Positions 50,797 through 59,739 are shown, numbered from the stretch's first letter. The stretch: 64,000 bases of DNA from Marinovum algicola (GCF_900109145.1 NZ_FNYY01000024.1:1-64000); one strand, 5' to 3'. Notes: a model not told the origin generated them from the sequence alone. Numbers and translations are program-made.

Positions 50797-51711
50797 ATGA
50801 CGACACCGCAGGACATCGCGATTGTCGGCGCGGGCCTCATGGGCCATGCCATCGCCTATGCGCTGGCCTCCGCCGGCCATCGGGTGCGCGTGTTCGACCG
50901 GTCGACCGAGGCGCTCACAGCGCTCCCCGAGCGCCTCGCCGGGATCGCCGACTTGTTCGGCGATCCCCCCCATATCGCGCAATCGGTGCAAGCGGCTTCC
51001 AGCCTGGCCGAGGCGGCGGAAACGGCCACGCTGGTGATCGAAGCGGCGACCGAGAACCTCGCGGTCAAGCAATTCATCGTCGCCGAACTGGAAGCGACGG
51101 TTGCCCCGGAGGCGATCATCGCTTCGAACACCTCGGCCCTGCCGATCGGGCGGATCGCCGAAAAGGCGCTGCATCCCGGACGGGTGGTCGGCACCCATTT
51201 CTGGAACCCGCCGCACCTGGTGAAACTGGTCGAGGTTGTCGAGGCCAGGACCACCCGGCGCGATACGGTGAAGCGCACGATGCGCCTGCTCGGCGCCGCC
51301 GGGTACAAGGCGGTACACGTAAAGAAGGACGTGCCGGGCTTTATCGGCAACCGCCTGCAACATGCGCTCAAGCGCGAGGCCATCGCGCTGGTGGCGAATG
51401 GCGTCTGCGACGCGGAAACCGTCGATGACGTGGTGAAATACGGCTTTGGCAGCCGTCTGGGCGTGCTGGGGCCATTGGAGCAATCCGATCTGGTCGGGCT
51501 CAACCTGACGCAGGCCATCCACGAAACCCTGATGCCCGACCTCGACACCACTGACACCCCGCACCCACTGCTGCAAAGGCTCGTGGCCGAGGGCAAGCTG
51601 GGCATGTCGAGCGGCGAGGGCTTTTACAAATGGACGCCGGACAAGGCCGAAGCCGTCCGCAAACGCCTGCGCGATGCCTTGATCGCGCAAGCCAGATCAA
51701 ACCAAAACTAG
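50797..51711 (+). CDS. 3-hydroxyacyl-CoA dehydrogenase family protein
   Basis: 304 aa. NAD-binding AIVGAGLMGHAIAYALASAGHRVRVFDRS; SNTSALPIGRI and the catalytic-His block GTHFWNPPHLVKLVEVVEA; C-terminal domain with FIGNRLQHALKREAIALV. Single-domain members like this include 3-hydroxybutyryl-CoA and carnitine dehydrogenases, so the substrate may be a free beta-hydroxy acid as well as a CoA ester. A second member lies at 57.8 kb. Confidence 0.88.
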   Translation: MTTPQDIAIVGAGLMGHAIAYALASAGHRVRVFDRSTEALTALPERLAGIADLFGDPPHIAQSVQAASSLAEAAETATLVIEAATENLAVKQFIVAELEATVAPEAIIASNTSALPIGRIAEKALHPGRVVGTHFWNPPHLVKLVEVVEARTTRRDTVKRTMRLLGAAGYKAVHVKKDVPGFIGNRLQHALKREAIALVANGVCDAETVDDVVKYGFGSRLGVLGPLEQSDLVGLNLTQAIHETLMPDLDTTDTPHPLLQRLVAEGKLGMSSGEGFYKWTPDKAEAVRKRLRDALIAQARSNQN

Positions 51712-51722
51712 GAACAAGACCC

Positions 51723-52556
51723 ATGGCGATCAATTCATACTACCCGGTCCCCGAGCTCGAGGAATACGCCGAGCGCTTTAAGGAATTTTTTAAGTTCAAG
51801 CGCGAGAACGGCATCCTCGAAGTGCAGATGCACACCAAGGGCGGCCCGGTGAAGTGGAGCTATCAGATGCACCACGCCCTGGCCGAGCTCTGGACGGTGA
51901 TCGGCCACGACAAGAAGAACGAAGTGCTGATACTGACCTCGTCGGGCGACAAGTGGATCAATGAATGGGATGTCGAAAGCTTCAAGGAAGTCGAGCAATC
52001 GCCCGACGACGACCAGCGCTATGACGTACAGATCTATGACACGCTGAAGATCGTCGAAAACTTCGTCAACGACATCGAAATCCCGACCATCGCCGCGATC
52101 AACGGCAAGGGCATCCATTGGGAAATGTGCATGATGAGCGACATCACGCTCTGCACCCCCGATTTCATATTGCAGGACGATCATTTCGGAATGGACTCGG
52201 GTCACGTGCCGGGCGACGGCATGGGGCTGTGTTTGCAGGAGATCCTCGGCATCAAACGCGGCAATTACGCGATGCTGACCTGCCAGTCCTTCGATGCGCA
52301 GAAATGCCTGGAACTGGGCGCGGTGAACGAGGTGGTCGAGCGCGACCAGATCGTCGAACGCGCCTGGGAATTGGCGCGCGACATCATGAAGAAAAGCCGC
52401 TCGTGCCGCCGGATGACGCATTACATCTGCGTGCGCCCCTGGAAAGCCGTGGTCGAGCGGGACTTCCGCATTCACGTCATCAGCGAGATGTATTCCTTCA
52501 ACCTGTCGCATTCGGAGCATGACTTCGAATACATCAAGTACGACGAGGACAAATAG
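51723..52556 (+). CDS. Crotonase-fold protein, 6-oxocamphor-hydrolase-like beta-diketone hydrolase
   Basis: 277 aa. The fold is shown by VLILTSSGDKWINEWD and IEIPTIAAINGKGIHWE. It lacks the Glu pair of enoyl-CoA hydratases but keeps the pattern of 6-oxocamphor hydrolase: His132 (GIHWEMCMMSDI), His154 (LQDDHFGMDSG) and Asp165 (VPGDGMG), corresponding to His122, His145 and Asp154 there. That enzyme cleaves a C-C bond of a cyclic 1,3-diketone by retro-Claisen hydrolysis without CoA. The assignment is from motif comparison by eye; an ordinary hydratase is less likely. Confidence 0.7.
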   Translation: MAINSYYPVPELEEYAERFKEFFKFKRENGILEVQMHTKGGPVKWSYQMHHALAELWTVIGHDKKNEVLILTSSGDKWINEWDVESFKEVEQSPDDDQRYDVQIYDTLKIVENFVNDIEIPTIAAINGKGIHWEMCMMSDITLCTPDFILQDDHFGMDSGHVPGDGMGLCLQEILGIKRGNYAMLTCQSFDAQKCLELGAVNEVVERDQIVERAWELARDIMKKSRSCRRMTHYICVRPWKAVVERDFRIHVISEMYSFNLSHSEHDFEYIKYDEDK

Positions 52557-52564
52557 GTTCGTCG

Positions 52565-54175
52565 ATGTCGGACCGGCCGAATATCCTTCTGATCTCGACG
52601 GATCAGCAGCGCGCGGACCACCTGGGATGCTACCGCAACCCGGTGGTCAAGACGCCGACCATCGACGGGCTGGCGACGCGCGGCACGGTGTTCGACCGGT
52701 TCTACGTGGCTTGCCCGATCTGCATGCCCAACCGGATCGCCATCCTAACCGGGCGGATGCCCTCGGTGAACGGCACAAGGCACAACGGCATTCCGCTGGC
52801 GCTGGATGCGGTGACCTATGTGGATGTGCTGCGGGCAGGGGGCTATCACACCGCGATGGTGGGCAAGTGCCATGCGCAGAACATCACCGGGCATCCGCTG
52901 GACGAGGCCGACATCTTTCCCGCCGGCGCCTCGGGCGCCCCGCCGCCCGAGGCCCTGTCCGATGCCAGCCGCACGCGCCGCACCGGGCCGGAATACGAGG
53001 CCGAGCTGATGCCGCTCTGGCATGCCGATCCGGGGCGGGAGGGGCCGGACCTGCCCTATTATGGCTTCGATCACGTTCGCTTCGCCAATGGCCATGCCGA
53101 TCACGTGCAGGGCCATTATACCGGCTGGCTGAACGATCGGGCCGGGGGCAACGGTGATGCCCTGCGCGGGCCCGCGAACGCCCTGACCTCGGATGTGACC
53201 GCGCCACAGGCCTGGCGCACGGCGGTGCCGGAGGAGCTATATCCCACCGCCTATATCGCCGGGCAGTCGCGCGACTTCATCGACAGGCACCTGAACGAGC
53301 GCCCCGACGATCCGTTTTTCCTGCATTGTTCCTTCACCGACCCGCACCACCCCTTTACGCCGCCGGGGCGCTACTGGGACATGTACGACCCCGCCGACAT
53401 GCCGCTGCCGCCATCCTTCGCCGCCCGCGAGGAGAACGAACCCGAGATGCTGAAGCGGCTGCGCAGAGAACAAGTCCAAGGCACGGGCGACAGGCTCGGC
53501 CCGCTACCCTTCTGTGCAAGCGCAGACGAGGTCCGCCAGATCCTCGCGCTGACCTACGGCATGATCAGTTGCATCGACGATGCCATTGCCGGGCTTCTGG
53601 CGCATCTCGAGGCGTGCGGGCTCACGGAGAATACGGTGGTGATCTTTACCTCGGATCACGGCGATTTCATGGGAGACCATGGGCTGATGCTGAAACACGG
53701 GTTGCATTACGAGGGTGTGCTGCGCGTGCCCTTCATCTGGGCCGATCCAGCCCGAATTGGCGGCAAGCGAACTGACCTGCCAGGCAGTTCGATCGATATC
53801 GGCGCGATGATCCTTGCGCGAGCCGGGCTTGCGTCTTTCAACGGCAACCAAGGCGTGCCGCTTCTGGATGTGCTCGACGGCAAGGCGGAAAACCCGCGCC
53901 GGGGCATCCTGATCGAAGAGGACGAACTGGGCGCGCACCTGGGCCATGAGCACGGGTTGCGCACCCGCAGCTACATCGAAGACAACTGGCGTTTGACATT
54001 ATGGCAGGGAATGGACGGCGGCCAGCTTTTTGACCGCAATACCGACCCGCACGAAATGCGCAATCTGTGGAGTGACGTCGAACACGTTATAAAAAAGAGA
54101 GAAATGACGGAATCTATGCTGCGCGAAGCCATTCGGCTTGGCGATACCGCGCCGTATGCGACGCATGTGGCCTGA
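52565..54175 (+). CDS. Sulfatase-family hydrolase with CMPNR active-site motif
   Basis: 536 aa. NILLISTDQQRADHLGCY gives the metal Asp; the formylglycine site is Cys53 in ACPICMPNRIAILTGRM, that is C-x-P-N-R rather than the usual C-x-P-S/A-R. FTSDHGDFMGDHGLMLKHG is the second metal block. No signal peptide. It follows the crotonase-fold gene by 8 nt, placing de-esterification inside the pathway. It is clearly different from the sulfatase at 46.5 kb. Confidence 0.83.
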   Translation: MSDRPNILLISTDQQRADHLGCYRNPVVKTPTIDGLATRGTVFDRFYVACPICMPNRIAILTGRMPSVNGTRHNGIPLALDAVTYVDVLRAGGYHTAMVGKCHAQNITGHPLDEADIFPAGASGAPPPEALSDASRTRRTGPEYEAELMPLWHADPGREGPDLPYYGFDHVRFANGHADHVQGHYTGWLNDRAGGNGDALRGPANALTSDVTAPQAWRTAVPEELYPTAYIAGQSRDFIDRHLNERPDDPFFLHCSFTDPHHPFTPPGRYWDMYDPADMPLPPSFAAREENEPEMLKRLRREQVQGTGDRLGPLPFCASADEVRQILALTYGMISCIDDAIAGLLAHLEACGLTENTVVIFTSDHGDFMGDHGLMLKHGLHYEGVLRVPFIWADPARIGGKRTDLPGSSIDIGAMILARAGLASFNGNQGVPLLDVLDGKAENPRRGILIEEDELGAHLGHEHGLRTRSYIEDNWRLTLWQGMDGGQLFDRNTDPHEMRNLWSDVEHVIKKREMTESMLREAIRLGDTAPYATHVA

Positions 54176-54190
54176 GTTGGAATTCGTCAG

Positions 54191-54213
54191 TGTCATAATC
54201 AAGAGTTATGACA
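54191..54213. promoter_or_regulatory. Inverted repeat before the TctC gene
   Basis: TGTCATAA and TTATGACA (perfect 8-bp arms, 7 nt apart) lie 15 bp after the sulfatase stop and 72 bp before tctC. With no T-run it is more likely an operator than a terminator, suggesting that the transporter genes have a promoter of their own. Confidence 0.5.
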
Positions 54214-54285
54214 GTTAGTGAACTCGGCATTGGCGAAATCCGCCGATATCGACGAGTCTGAGACAACATTTCTGGGAGGAAAACC

Positions 54286-55314
54286 ATGACAGAATGCACG
54301 ATTTCCCGCCGCAAGATGATGGCAGGCGCTGCCGCCATGACTCTGGCCGCGACGCTCGCTGTGACAGGCCACGCGCAGGCTGCGGATTACGCCGGCAAGA
54401 CCATCAATTTCGTCAGCTTCGGTGGGCCGGGCTCGCCGCCTGACGTGTGGTACCGGTCGCTGATGCCTTTCGTGACGAAACACCTGCCCGGCACCCCCGA
54501 GATCAACGTGATCAACAAGCCCGGCGCGGGGTCGATGATCTCGGCCAACTATACCGCCAACGCGGTCGAGCCGGACGGGTTGAACATCGGCACGATGAAC
54601 GGCCTGGCGGTCAACAAGGCGGCGGCGGGCGACAGCAGCGCCAAGTTCGACCTGTCCGAGATGCAGATCGTCGGCGCGCAGAAACTGACGCGGCTCTTGG
54701 TGGTCAAGAAGGACGGGATCGAGAACATCGACGACCTGCTGGCGATGGAGGACGAACTGATCCTTGGCATGGAAAGCGACGCCACGCCCTATTACGAGGC
54801 ATTTGTCGAGCTGGCCGGGGTCGAAGCCCGGTTCATCACCTCGTACCAGCGCTTCCCCGACACGCTTCAGGCGTTCCGCACCGGCGAGGTGGACGCGATG
54901 CCGATGTCGGCGATCGAATGGCTGCGCTTCGGTCCCGATCTTTCCCAGGACGGTGCCGTGCCGATGATCCAGTACGGCTTTACCGAAGCGGGCGAGGTGG
55001 TGCGCTCGGGCGCGCTCGACATTCCCACAGGGCATGAAGCGGTGCTGAAAGTGAACGCGGACGCACCCGGAACCCCGGCATGGGACCAGATGACCCTGCA
55101 ATCGCTGACCTCGAATGTCTCGAACCAGGTCTGGGCGCCCGCGGGCACCCCGGCCGATTTCGTTGACACGCTGTCAGCCGGTTTCGCGGCGGCGGCGAGC
55201 GACCCGGAGTTCCTGGCGCTGCACGAAAAACAATATGGTCTGCCGGCGGAATGGACGGACGGCCCGGCCGCCCGCGACATCGTCGACCGGATCATCGCGG
55301 TCAACGCCAACTGA
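54286..55314 (+). CDS. tctC: Tripartite tricarboxylate transporter receptor (TctC/Bug family)
   Basis: 342 aa. The N-terminus has a Tat-like signal, SRRKMMAGAAAMTLAATLA, cleaved after about AQA. The mature protein has the Bug fold: INFVSFGGPGSPPDVWYRSL, VINKPGAGSMISANYTANAV and WAPAGTPADFVDTL. It captures a carboxylated compound for TctAB. Preceded by GGGAGGA. A long hairpin follows, as for three other receptor genes in the window. Confidence 0.88.
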   Translation: MTECTISRRKMMAGAAAMTLAATLAVTGHAQAADYAGKTINFVSFGGPGSPPDVWYRSLMPFVTKHLPGTPEINVINKPGAGSMISANYTANAVEPDGLNIGTMNGLAVNKAAAGDSSAKFDLSEMQIVGAQKLTRLLVVKKDGIENIDDLLAMEDELILGMESDATPYYEAFVELAGVEARFITSYQRFPDTLQAFRTGEVDAMPMSAIEWLRFGPDLSQDGAVPMIQYGFTEAGEVVRSGALDIPTGHEAVLKVNADAPGTPAWDQMTLQSLTSNVSNQVWAPAGTPADFVDTLSAGFAAAASDPEFLALHEKQYGLPAEWTDGPAARDIVDRIIAVNAN

Positions 55315-55328
55315 ACTGACGGAAACTG

Positions 55329-55359
55329 GCCTGCCGGGCGCCACGCGGCGCCGGCAGGC
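55329..55359 (+). other. Intercistronic hairpin after tctC
   Basis: GCCTGCCGG-G-CGCC pairs with GGCGCCGGCAGGC: 13 bp with one bulged G and the loop ACGC, 14 nt after the tctC stop and 20 nt before tctA. No T-run. Confidence 0.7.
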
Positions 55360-55379
55360 AGGACGCGCTTGGGGCGGAC

Positions 55380-56906
55380 ATGGAAGAACTCACCGTTATT
55401 TTCAACGCATTCGCATCGGGTATGGGCATCGTCTTTACCCCCAATGTCTTTGGCGCGATGATGATCGGCATCGTGGCGGGCATGGTCGTCGGGCTGATCC
55501 CCGGCCTTGGCGGGCTGGTGGCGCATATCCTGCTGATCCCCTTCGCGTTGCAGATGGGCGATCCGCTGGCCGCGATTGCCATGCTGCTCGGGGTCTATGC
55601 CGTGACCGTCCAGACCGACTCGATCCCCGCTGTCCTGCTCGGCGTGCCGGGCACGGCGGCGGCGCTGGCGACCTCGCTTGACGGATACCCGATGTCGAAG
55701 CGGGGCGAGGCGGGCCGGGCGCTCTCGGCCTCCTATTTCGGATCGATCTTCGGCACGCTGGTGGCGACCGTGATATTTATTCTGTTCCTGCCGCTCCTGC
55801 GCGCGCTGGTAAACAGCTTCTCCTCGCCCGAGTTCTTCATGATGGTGGTGCTGGGCCTCGTCATGGCGGCTTCGCTGTCTGGCCGCAGCCAGTCGCGTGG
55901 GCTGATGATGGCGGGGCTGGGGCTGATCCTGTCGACTGTCGGGCAGGCGCCGGGCACCGGCGATCCGCGTTTCATCGGCCCGTTCCTATATCTTTGGGAG
56001 GGTCTGCCGATCATCCCGATCCTGCTGGGCCTGTTCGGGGTGCCCGAGATCATCGATCTTGCCGCCCGCAACCGGTCCATCGCAGAATCCAAGCCTGTCG
56101 AGAAGATCGCGGGTCTCTGGGACGGCATGATGGACTGCGTCCGCAACTGGTGGCTGGTGTTCCGCTGTTCGGTCATCGGGGTTGTCACCGGTTTCATACC
56201 CGGCCTCGGCGGCAACGTGGCAGAGTGGATGTGCTATGCCTCAGCCGTATCCGGCGACAAGAACCCCGAGCATGAATACGGCAAGGGCAACGTGCGGGGT
56301 ATCATCGCGCCTGAAACCGGCACCGCCGCGCACCTGCCCGGCGCGATCATCCCCACCGTCGCTTTCGGCGTGCCGGGCAATCCACCGATGGCGGTGCTGC
56401 TGGGCATCTTTGTCGTCCTCGGTGTGCGCCCGGGCCGGGACATGCTGACCTACAAGCTCGACGAGACCTTCATGATGGTCAATGTCGTGACCGTCGCCAA
56501 TATCATCGCCGCCGTGCTCTGCCTTGTCTTCCAGCGCTACCTGGTGCGGCTCTGCTTCGTGCGCGCAACGCTTCTGGTGCCCTTCATCCTGGCCGCGATG
56601 GTCATGGGGGCGTCCTTCTCCAACCTGTCGCTGGGCGATATCGGCTTCTTCGCCGCCGCCGGCATGGCGGGCTACATCTTCAAGCACATGGACTGGCCCC
56701 GCGTGCCAATGGTCATGGGCCTGATCCTGGGCGGCATCGCAGAACCCTACTTCTTTGCCGCATGGGACCGCTATGGCCTGACCTGGCTTTACGAACGGCC
56801 CATCGTGCTGATCCTCGAAATGATGATCCTGTTCATGCTGTTCTCCAAACCGATCCGCCGCCTGCTGCTCGACCGGTATGGCAGAGAGGCCAAGGCCAAT
56901 GACTGA
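55380..56906 (+). CDS. tctA: Tripartite tricarboxylate transporter large permease TctA
   Basis: 508 aa, about 12 helices. Family blocks: GMVVGLIPGLGGLVAHILLIPFAL, AVLLGVPGTAAALATSLDGYPM, GFIPGLGGNVAEWMCYA and PGAIIPTVAFGVPGNPPMAVLL. The two GLGG/GxPG repeats are the internal duplication typical of TctA. Gene order here is C-A-B rather than the more frequent C-B-A. Confidence 0.93.
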   Translation: MEELTVIFNAFASGMGIVFTPNVFGAMMIGIVAGMVVGLIPGLGGLVAHILLIPFALQMGDPLAAIAMLLGVYAVTVQTDSIPAVLLGVPGTAAALATSLDGYPMSKRGEAGRALSASYFGSIFGTLVATVIFILFLPLLRALVNSFSSPEFFMMVVLGLVMAASLSGRSQSRGLMMAGLGLILSTVGQAPGTGDPRFIGPFLYLWEGLPIIPILLGLFGVPEIIDLAARNRSIAESKPVEKIAGLWDGMMDCVRNWWLVFRCSVIGVVTGFIPGLGGNVAEWMCYASAVSGDKNPEHEYGKGNVRGIIAPETGTAAHLPGAIIPTVAFGVPGNPPMAVLLGIFVVLGVRPGRDMLTYKLDETFMMVNVVTVANIIAAVLCLVFQRYLVRLCFVRATLLVPFILAAMVMGASFSNLSLGDIGFFAAAGMAGYIFKHMDWPRVPMVMGLILGGIAEPYFFAAWDRYGLTWLYERPIVLILEMMILFMLFSKPIRRLLLDRYGREAKAND

Positions 56907-57429
56907 TCCTGACGATCTCTCCCCCGAACGCCGTGCCGCCATCGGCTTTGGCAGAAAGGCCGACTGGATCATTGCCGTGACGATCATGGTGATTGCGGTG
57001 GTCTTCATCTGGATGCTGCAACCGTTGCCGCAGCGGGCCACGTTTTTCCCTTGGTTCATCACCATCAGCATCCTGATCATCGGCACCGTCTATGGCGTGG
57101 GAAAGTTGCGCAACCCGGCGCGCTGGGACGCGGAATACGATCCGGAGGAAGAATTCGGCGACACCGGCCCGCCCTTTCTTGTCGAGTTCCGCGCGGGCAT
57201 TCTGCGGGCGCTGGTGGTCTTCGTCTGCCTCATCGCGGGCACCATGGCCTTTGGTCCGAAGCTCGCCGTTCCGGTGTTCGTGACAATCGCCCTCTGGCTC
57301 AACAAGGAAAACAGGATCGTCGCCGTGTTGTCAGGCATCGCCTTCTGGCTCGCGATCCATTTCGTCTTCGGCAAGTCGATGTCGATCAACCTGCCCACCG
57401 GCTATTTCACCGACGCGCTCGGACTGTAA
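56899..57429 (+). CDS. tctB: Tripartite tricarboxylate transporter small permease TctB
   Basis: 176 aa from ATG 56899, overlapping tctA by 8 nt. Four helices: KADWIIAVTIMVIAVVFIWML, FFPWFITISILIIGTVYGV, AGILRALVVFVCLIAGTMAFG and IVAVLSGIAFWLAIHFVFG. A charged loop (YDPEEEFGD) lies between helices two and three. Completes the transporter. Confidence 0.85.
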   Translation: MTDPDDLSPERRAAIGFGRKADWIIAVTIMVIAVVFIWMLQPLPQRATFFPWFITISILIIGTVYGVGKLRNPARWDAEYDPEEEFGDTGPPFLVEFRAGILRALVVFVCLIAGTMAFGPKLAVPVFVTIALWLNKENRIVAVLSGIAFWLAIHFVFGKSMSINLPTGYFTDALGL

Positions 57430-57435
57430 GGAAGA

Positions 57436-57777
57436 ATGACCATGATAGACGTGACACGATTTGACGACGCCAAGGCCTATGACGCCAAGGGCCATTTCGG
57501 AATGACGGCCATGCGGTTGCAGGGGCAGGGGGTGACCGGCCTCGAGGATTACTGGGTGGGCTTTTCCACCTTCCTGCCCGGTGGCGGGGCCGACAAGGCC
57601 GCCGCGCCCACCGGCAAGGTCTATGTCGTGCTGGAGGGGGAGATCACTGTGACCACCGCCGAAGGCGACACCGTGATCGGCAAGTACGACAGCTGCTACA
57701 TCCCGCCCAATACCGAACGGTCGATCGTCAACGCCACCAACCACGCCGTTCAGATGCTCGTCATCTCGCCGAACTGA
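57436..57777 (+). CDS. Small cupin-domain protein
   Basis: 113 aa single cupin: FLPGGGADKAAAPTGKVYVVLEGEITVTTAEGDTVIGKYDSCYIPPNTERSIVN gives both cupin motifs, but the metal-binding His residues of motif 1 are missing (GGGADKAAAPTGKVYVVLEGE), leaving only a Glu. It may be a non-catalytic binding or sensor protein, or an isomerase. It sits between the transporter and a dehydrogenase gene, 4 nt from the latter. Confidence 0.8.
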   Translation: MTMIDVTRFDDAKAYDAKGHFGMTAMRLQGQGVTGLEDYWVGFSTFLPGGGADKAAAPTGKVYVVLEGEITVTTAEGDTVIGKYDSCYIPPNTERSIVNATNHAVQMLVISPN

Positions 57778-57781
57778 CGCC

Positions 57782-58753
57782 ATGTACGACGCATCCCGGA
57801 TTACCACCGTCACGGTCATCGGCTTCGGCACCATGGGGCTGGGCATCGTGCAGAACTTCGCCGAGGCCGGGTTCGCCGTGCGCGCCGTGGACCGCTCGCC
57901 CGAGCAGTTGCAGCGCGGTAAGGCGCAAATGGCGTCCAGTTTGCGGCTGGCGCAGGAGGAAGGGTTGATCGCCGATCCCGAGGCCGTGCTGGGCCGTGTG
58001 TCGGTGTATTTCTTCGACGATTTCGCCGATGCGACCGAGGGGGCGCAGCTTGTGGTCGAAACCGTGCCGGAGGTGCTGGAGATCAAGAAAGAGGTCTTTG
58101 CCGCGCTCGATGGTCTGCCTCGTGACGTGCTGATCGGCTCGAACACCTCCAGCTTTACCGTCAGCCAGATGACCGGCGAGATGGCGACGCCCGAACGTGT
58201 CGTCGGCCTGCATTATTTCAACCCCGCCCACCTGATCCCCGCGGTCGAGGTACATCATGGGGAAGCCACCGACCCCGCCGCCATCGACGCGGTGATCGCG
58301 GTGATGGAACGCGCCGGCAAGGTGCCGGTGCGGGTCCGCAAGGAGGTGCCGGGCTTCATCATCAACCGGCTGACCGGCGCATTGGAACGCGAGGTGGACT
58401 TTCTGCTCGACAACGGGGTGGTGACGCCGGAAGACCTGGATGCCGCCGTCCGCGCGAGCTTCGGATTCCGGCTGGCCTGCCTTGGTCCGATGGAGGCCGA
58501 GGATTTCATCGGACTGGATACCTCATGGCGCGTGTCAAATAACGTTTTCAAGGGGTTGAGCAATGCCGACAAGGCGTCACCCGACCTTGGCGAAAAGGTT
58601 GAACGTGGTGAGCTGGGCGTGAAATCCGGCAAGGGCTGGTACGATTATGCGGGCCGTACCACGGAAGACATCTATGCCGAACGCGACCGCAAGCTGATGC
58701 GCCAACTGGCGGTCTATCGCAGCAACAACCCGAGCACAGGGGACAACTCGTGA
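57782..58753 (+). CDS. 3-hydroxyacyl-CoA dehydrogenase family protein
   Basis: 323 aa. VTVIGFGTMGLGIVQNFAEAGFAVRAVDRS at the N-terminus, SNTSSFTVSQMTGEM, the His block GLHYFNPAHLIPAVEVHHGE and FIINRLTGALEREVDFLL. Architecture as for the protein at 50.8 kb, but sequences differ clearly, pointing to a second oxidation step on a related beta-hydroxy compound. Its stop overlaps the next start (GTGA). Confidence 0.88.
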   Translation: MYDASRITTVTVIGFGTMGLGIVQNFAEAGFAVRAVDRSPEQLQRGKAQMASSLRLAQEEGLIADPEAVLGRVSVYFFDDFADATEGAQLVVETVPEVLEIKKEVFAALDGLPRDVLIGSNTSSFTVSQMTGEMATPERVVGLHYFNPAHLIPAVEVHHGEATDPAAIDAVIAVMERAGKVPVRVRKEVPGFIINRLTGALEREVDFLLDNGVVTPEDLDAAVRASFGFRLACLGPMEAEDFIGLDTSWRVSNNVFKGLSNADKASPDLGEKVERGELGVKSGKGWYDYAGRTTEDIYAERDRKLMRQLAVYRSNNPSTGDNS

Positions 58754-59736
58754 AACTTGTCACTTTCGAAATCGCATCGCCTGTGGGGCGCGTCGAACGC
58801 ATCGGCGCCCTGACCGACGCGGGCATCGTCGACCTGAACCTTGCCTGTGCCGCGCAACTGGCTGCAAGCGGTGACACCGGCCGGCCATTCGAGATTGCCG
58901 ACGCGTTGCTGCCCCCTGAAATGATTGGCTTTCTGGCCGGTGGCGCGCTCAGCCGCCGGGCCGCCGATGAGGCGTTGGATTTCGTCGCCGAAGGCACCCG
59001 CACCGGCCCGGATGGCGCGCAACTGCTCTACGCCGAAGACGCCGTGCGCTTGCTGGCCCCGGTGCCGCGCCCGAACTCGATCCGCGATACGCTGTCCTTC
59101 GAAGGTCACATGATCAACTTCGAGCGCCGTACAGGCAAGAAGACCCCGCCGCGCTGGTACGAGGCGCCGATCTATTACAAGGGCAACCCGATGTCGGTGA
59201 TCGGCCCCGAGGAAGAAGTGCCCTGGCCCGACTATACCGAGAAGCTGGACTACGAGCTGGAGTTCGGCATCTACATTGGCAAGGAGGGCGTGAACATCAG
59301 CGAAGAGGAGGCGCCTGCCCATATCGGCGGCTACACCATCTTCAATGACATTTCCGCCCGCGATGTCATTCCCGGCGAGGTGCAGATGTTCCTTGGCCCG
59401 GCCAAGGGCAAGGATATGGACCGCGGCAACATCATGGGCCCGTGCCTGGTCACGCCGGACGAGCTGGACGCCGGAAATCTGGAGATGATGGCCCGTATCA
59501 ATGGCGAGGAATGGTCGCGGTCGAACTCCACCGACATGTACCACAGCTTCGCCCGCATCATCGCCTATATCTCGCGTCACGAGACGCTTTATCCCGGCGA
59601 TTTCATCGGCTCGGGCACCGTCGCCAATGGCTGCGGCGACGAGATGGAGCGCTGGATCAAGCCCGGCGATGTCGTGGAACTGGAAGTCGAGGGCATCGGC
59701 ATCCTGCGCAACCGTATTGCAGAAAAGAAAGGCTAG
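58750..59736 (+). CDS. Fumarylacetoacetate-hydrolase-family protein
   Basis: 328 aa from GTG 58750, overlapping the previous stop. The metal residues are visible in KLDYELEFGIYIGKEG and FNDISARDVIPGEVQMF. NSIRDTLSFEGHMINF and GDEMERWIKPGDVVELEVEGIG are further family blocks. It hydrolyses a C-C bond in an acylpyruvate or beta-diketo acid, or decarboxylates or hydrates related oxo acids. It offers a second C-C cleavage in the pathway after the oxocamphor-hydrolase-like protein. Confidence 0.88.
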   Translation: MKLVTFEIASPVGRVERIGALTDAGIVDLNLACAAQLAASGDTGRPFEIADALLPPEMIGFLAGGALSRRAADEALDFVAEGTRTGPDGAQLLYAEDAVRLLAPVPRPNSIRDTLSFEGHMINFERRTGKKTPPRWYEAPIYYKGNPMSVIGPEEEVPWPDYTEKLDYELEFGIYIGKEGVNISEEEAPAHIGGYTIFNDISARDVIPGEVQMFLGPAKGKDMDRGNIMGPCLVTPDELDAGNLEMMARINGEEWSRSNSTDMYHSFARIIAYISRHETLYPGDFIGSGTVANGCGDEMERWIKPGDVVELEVEGIGILRNRIAEKKG

Positions 59737-59739
59737 GGA

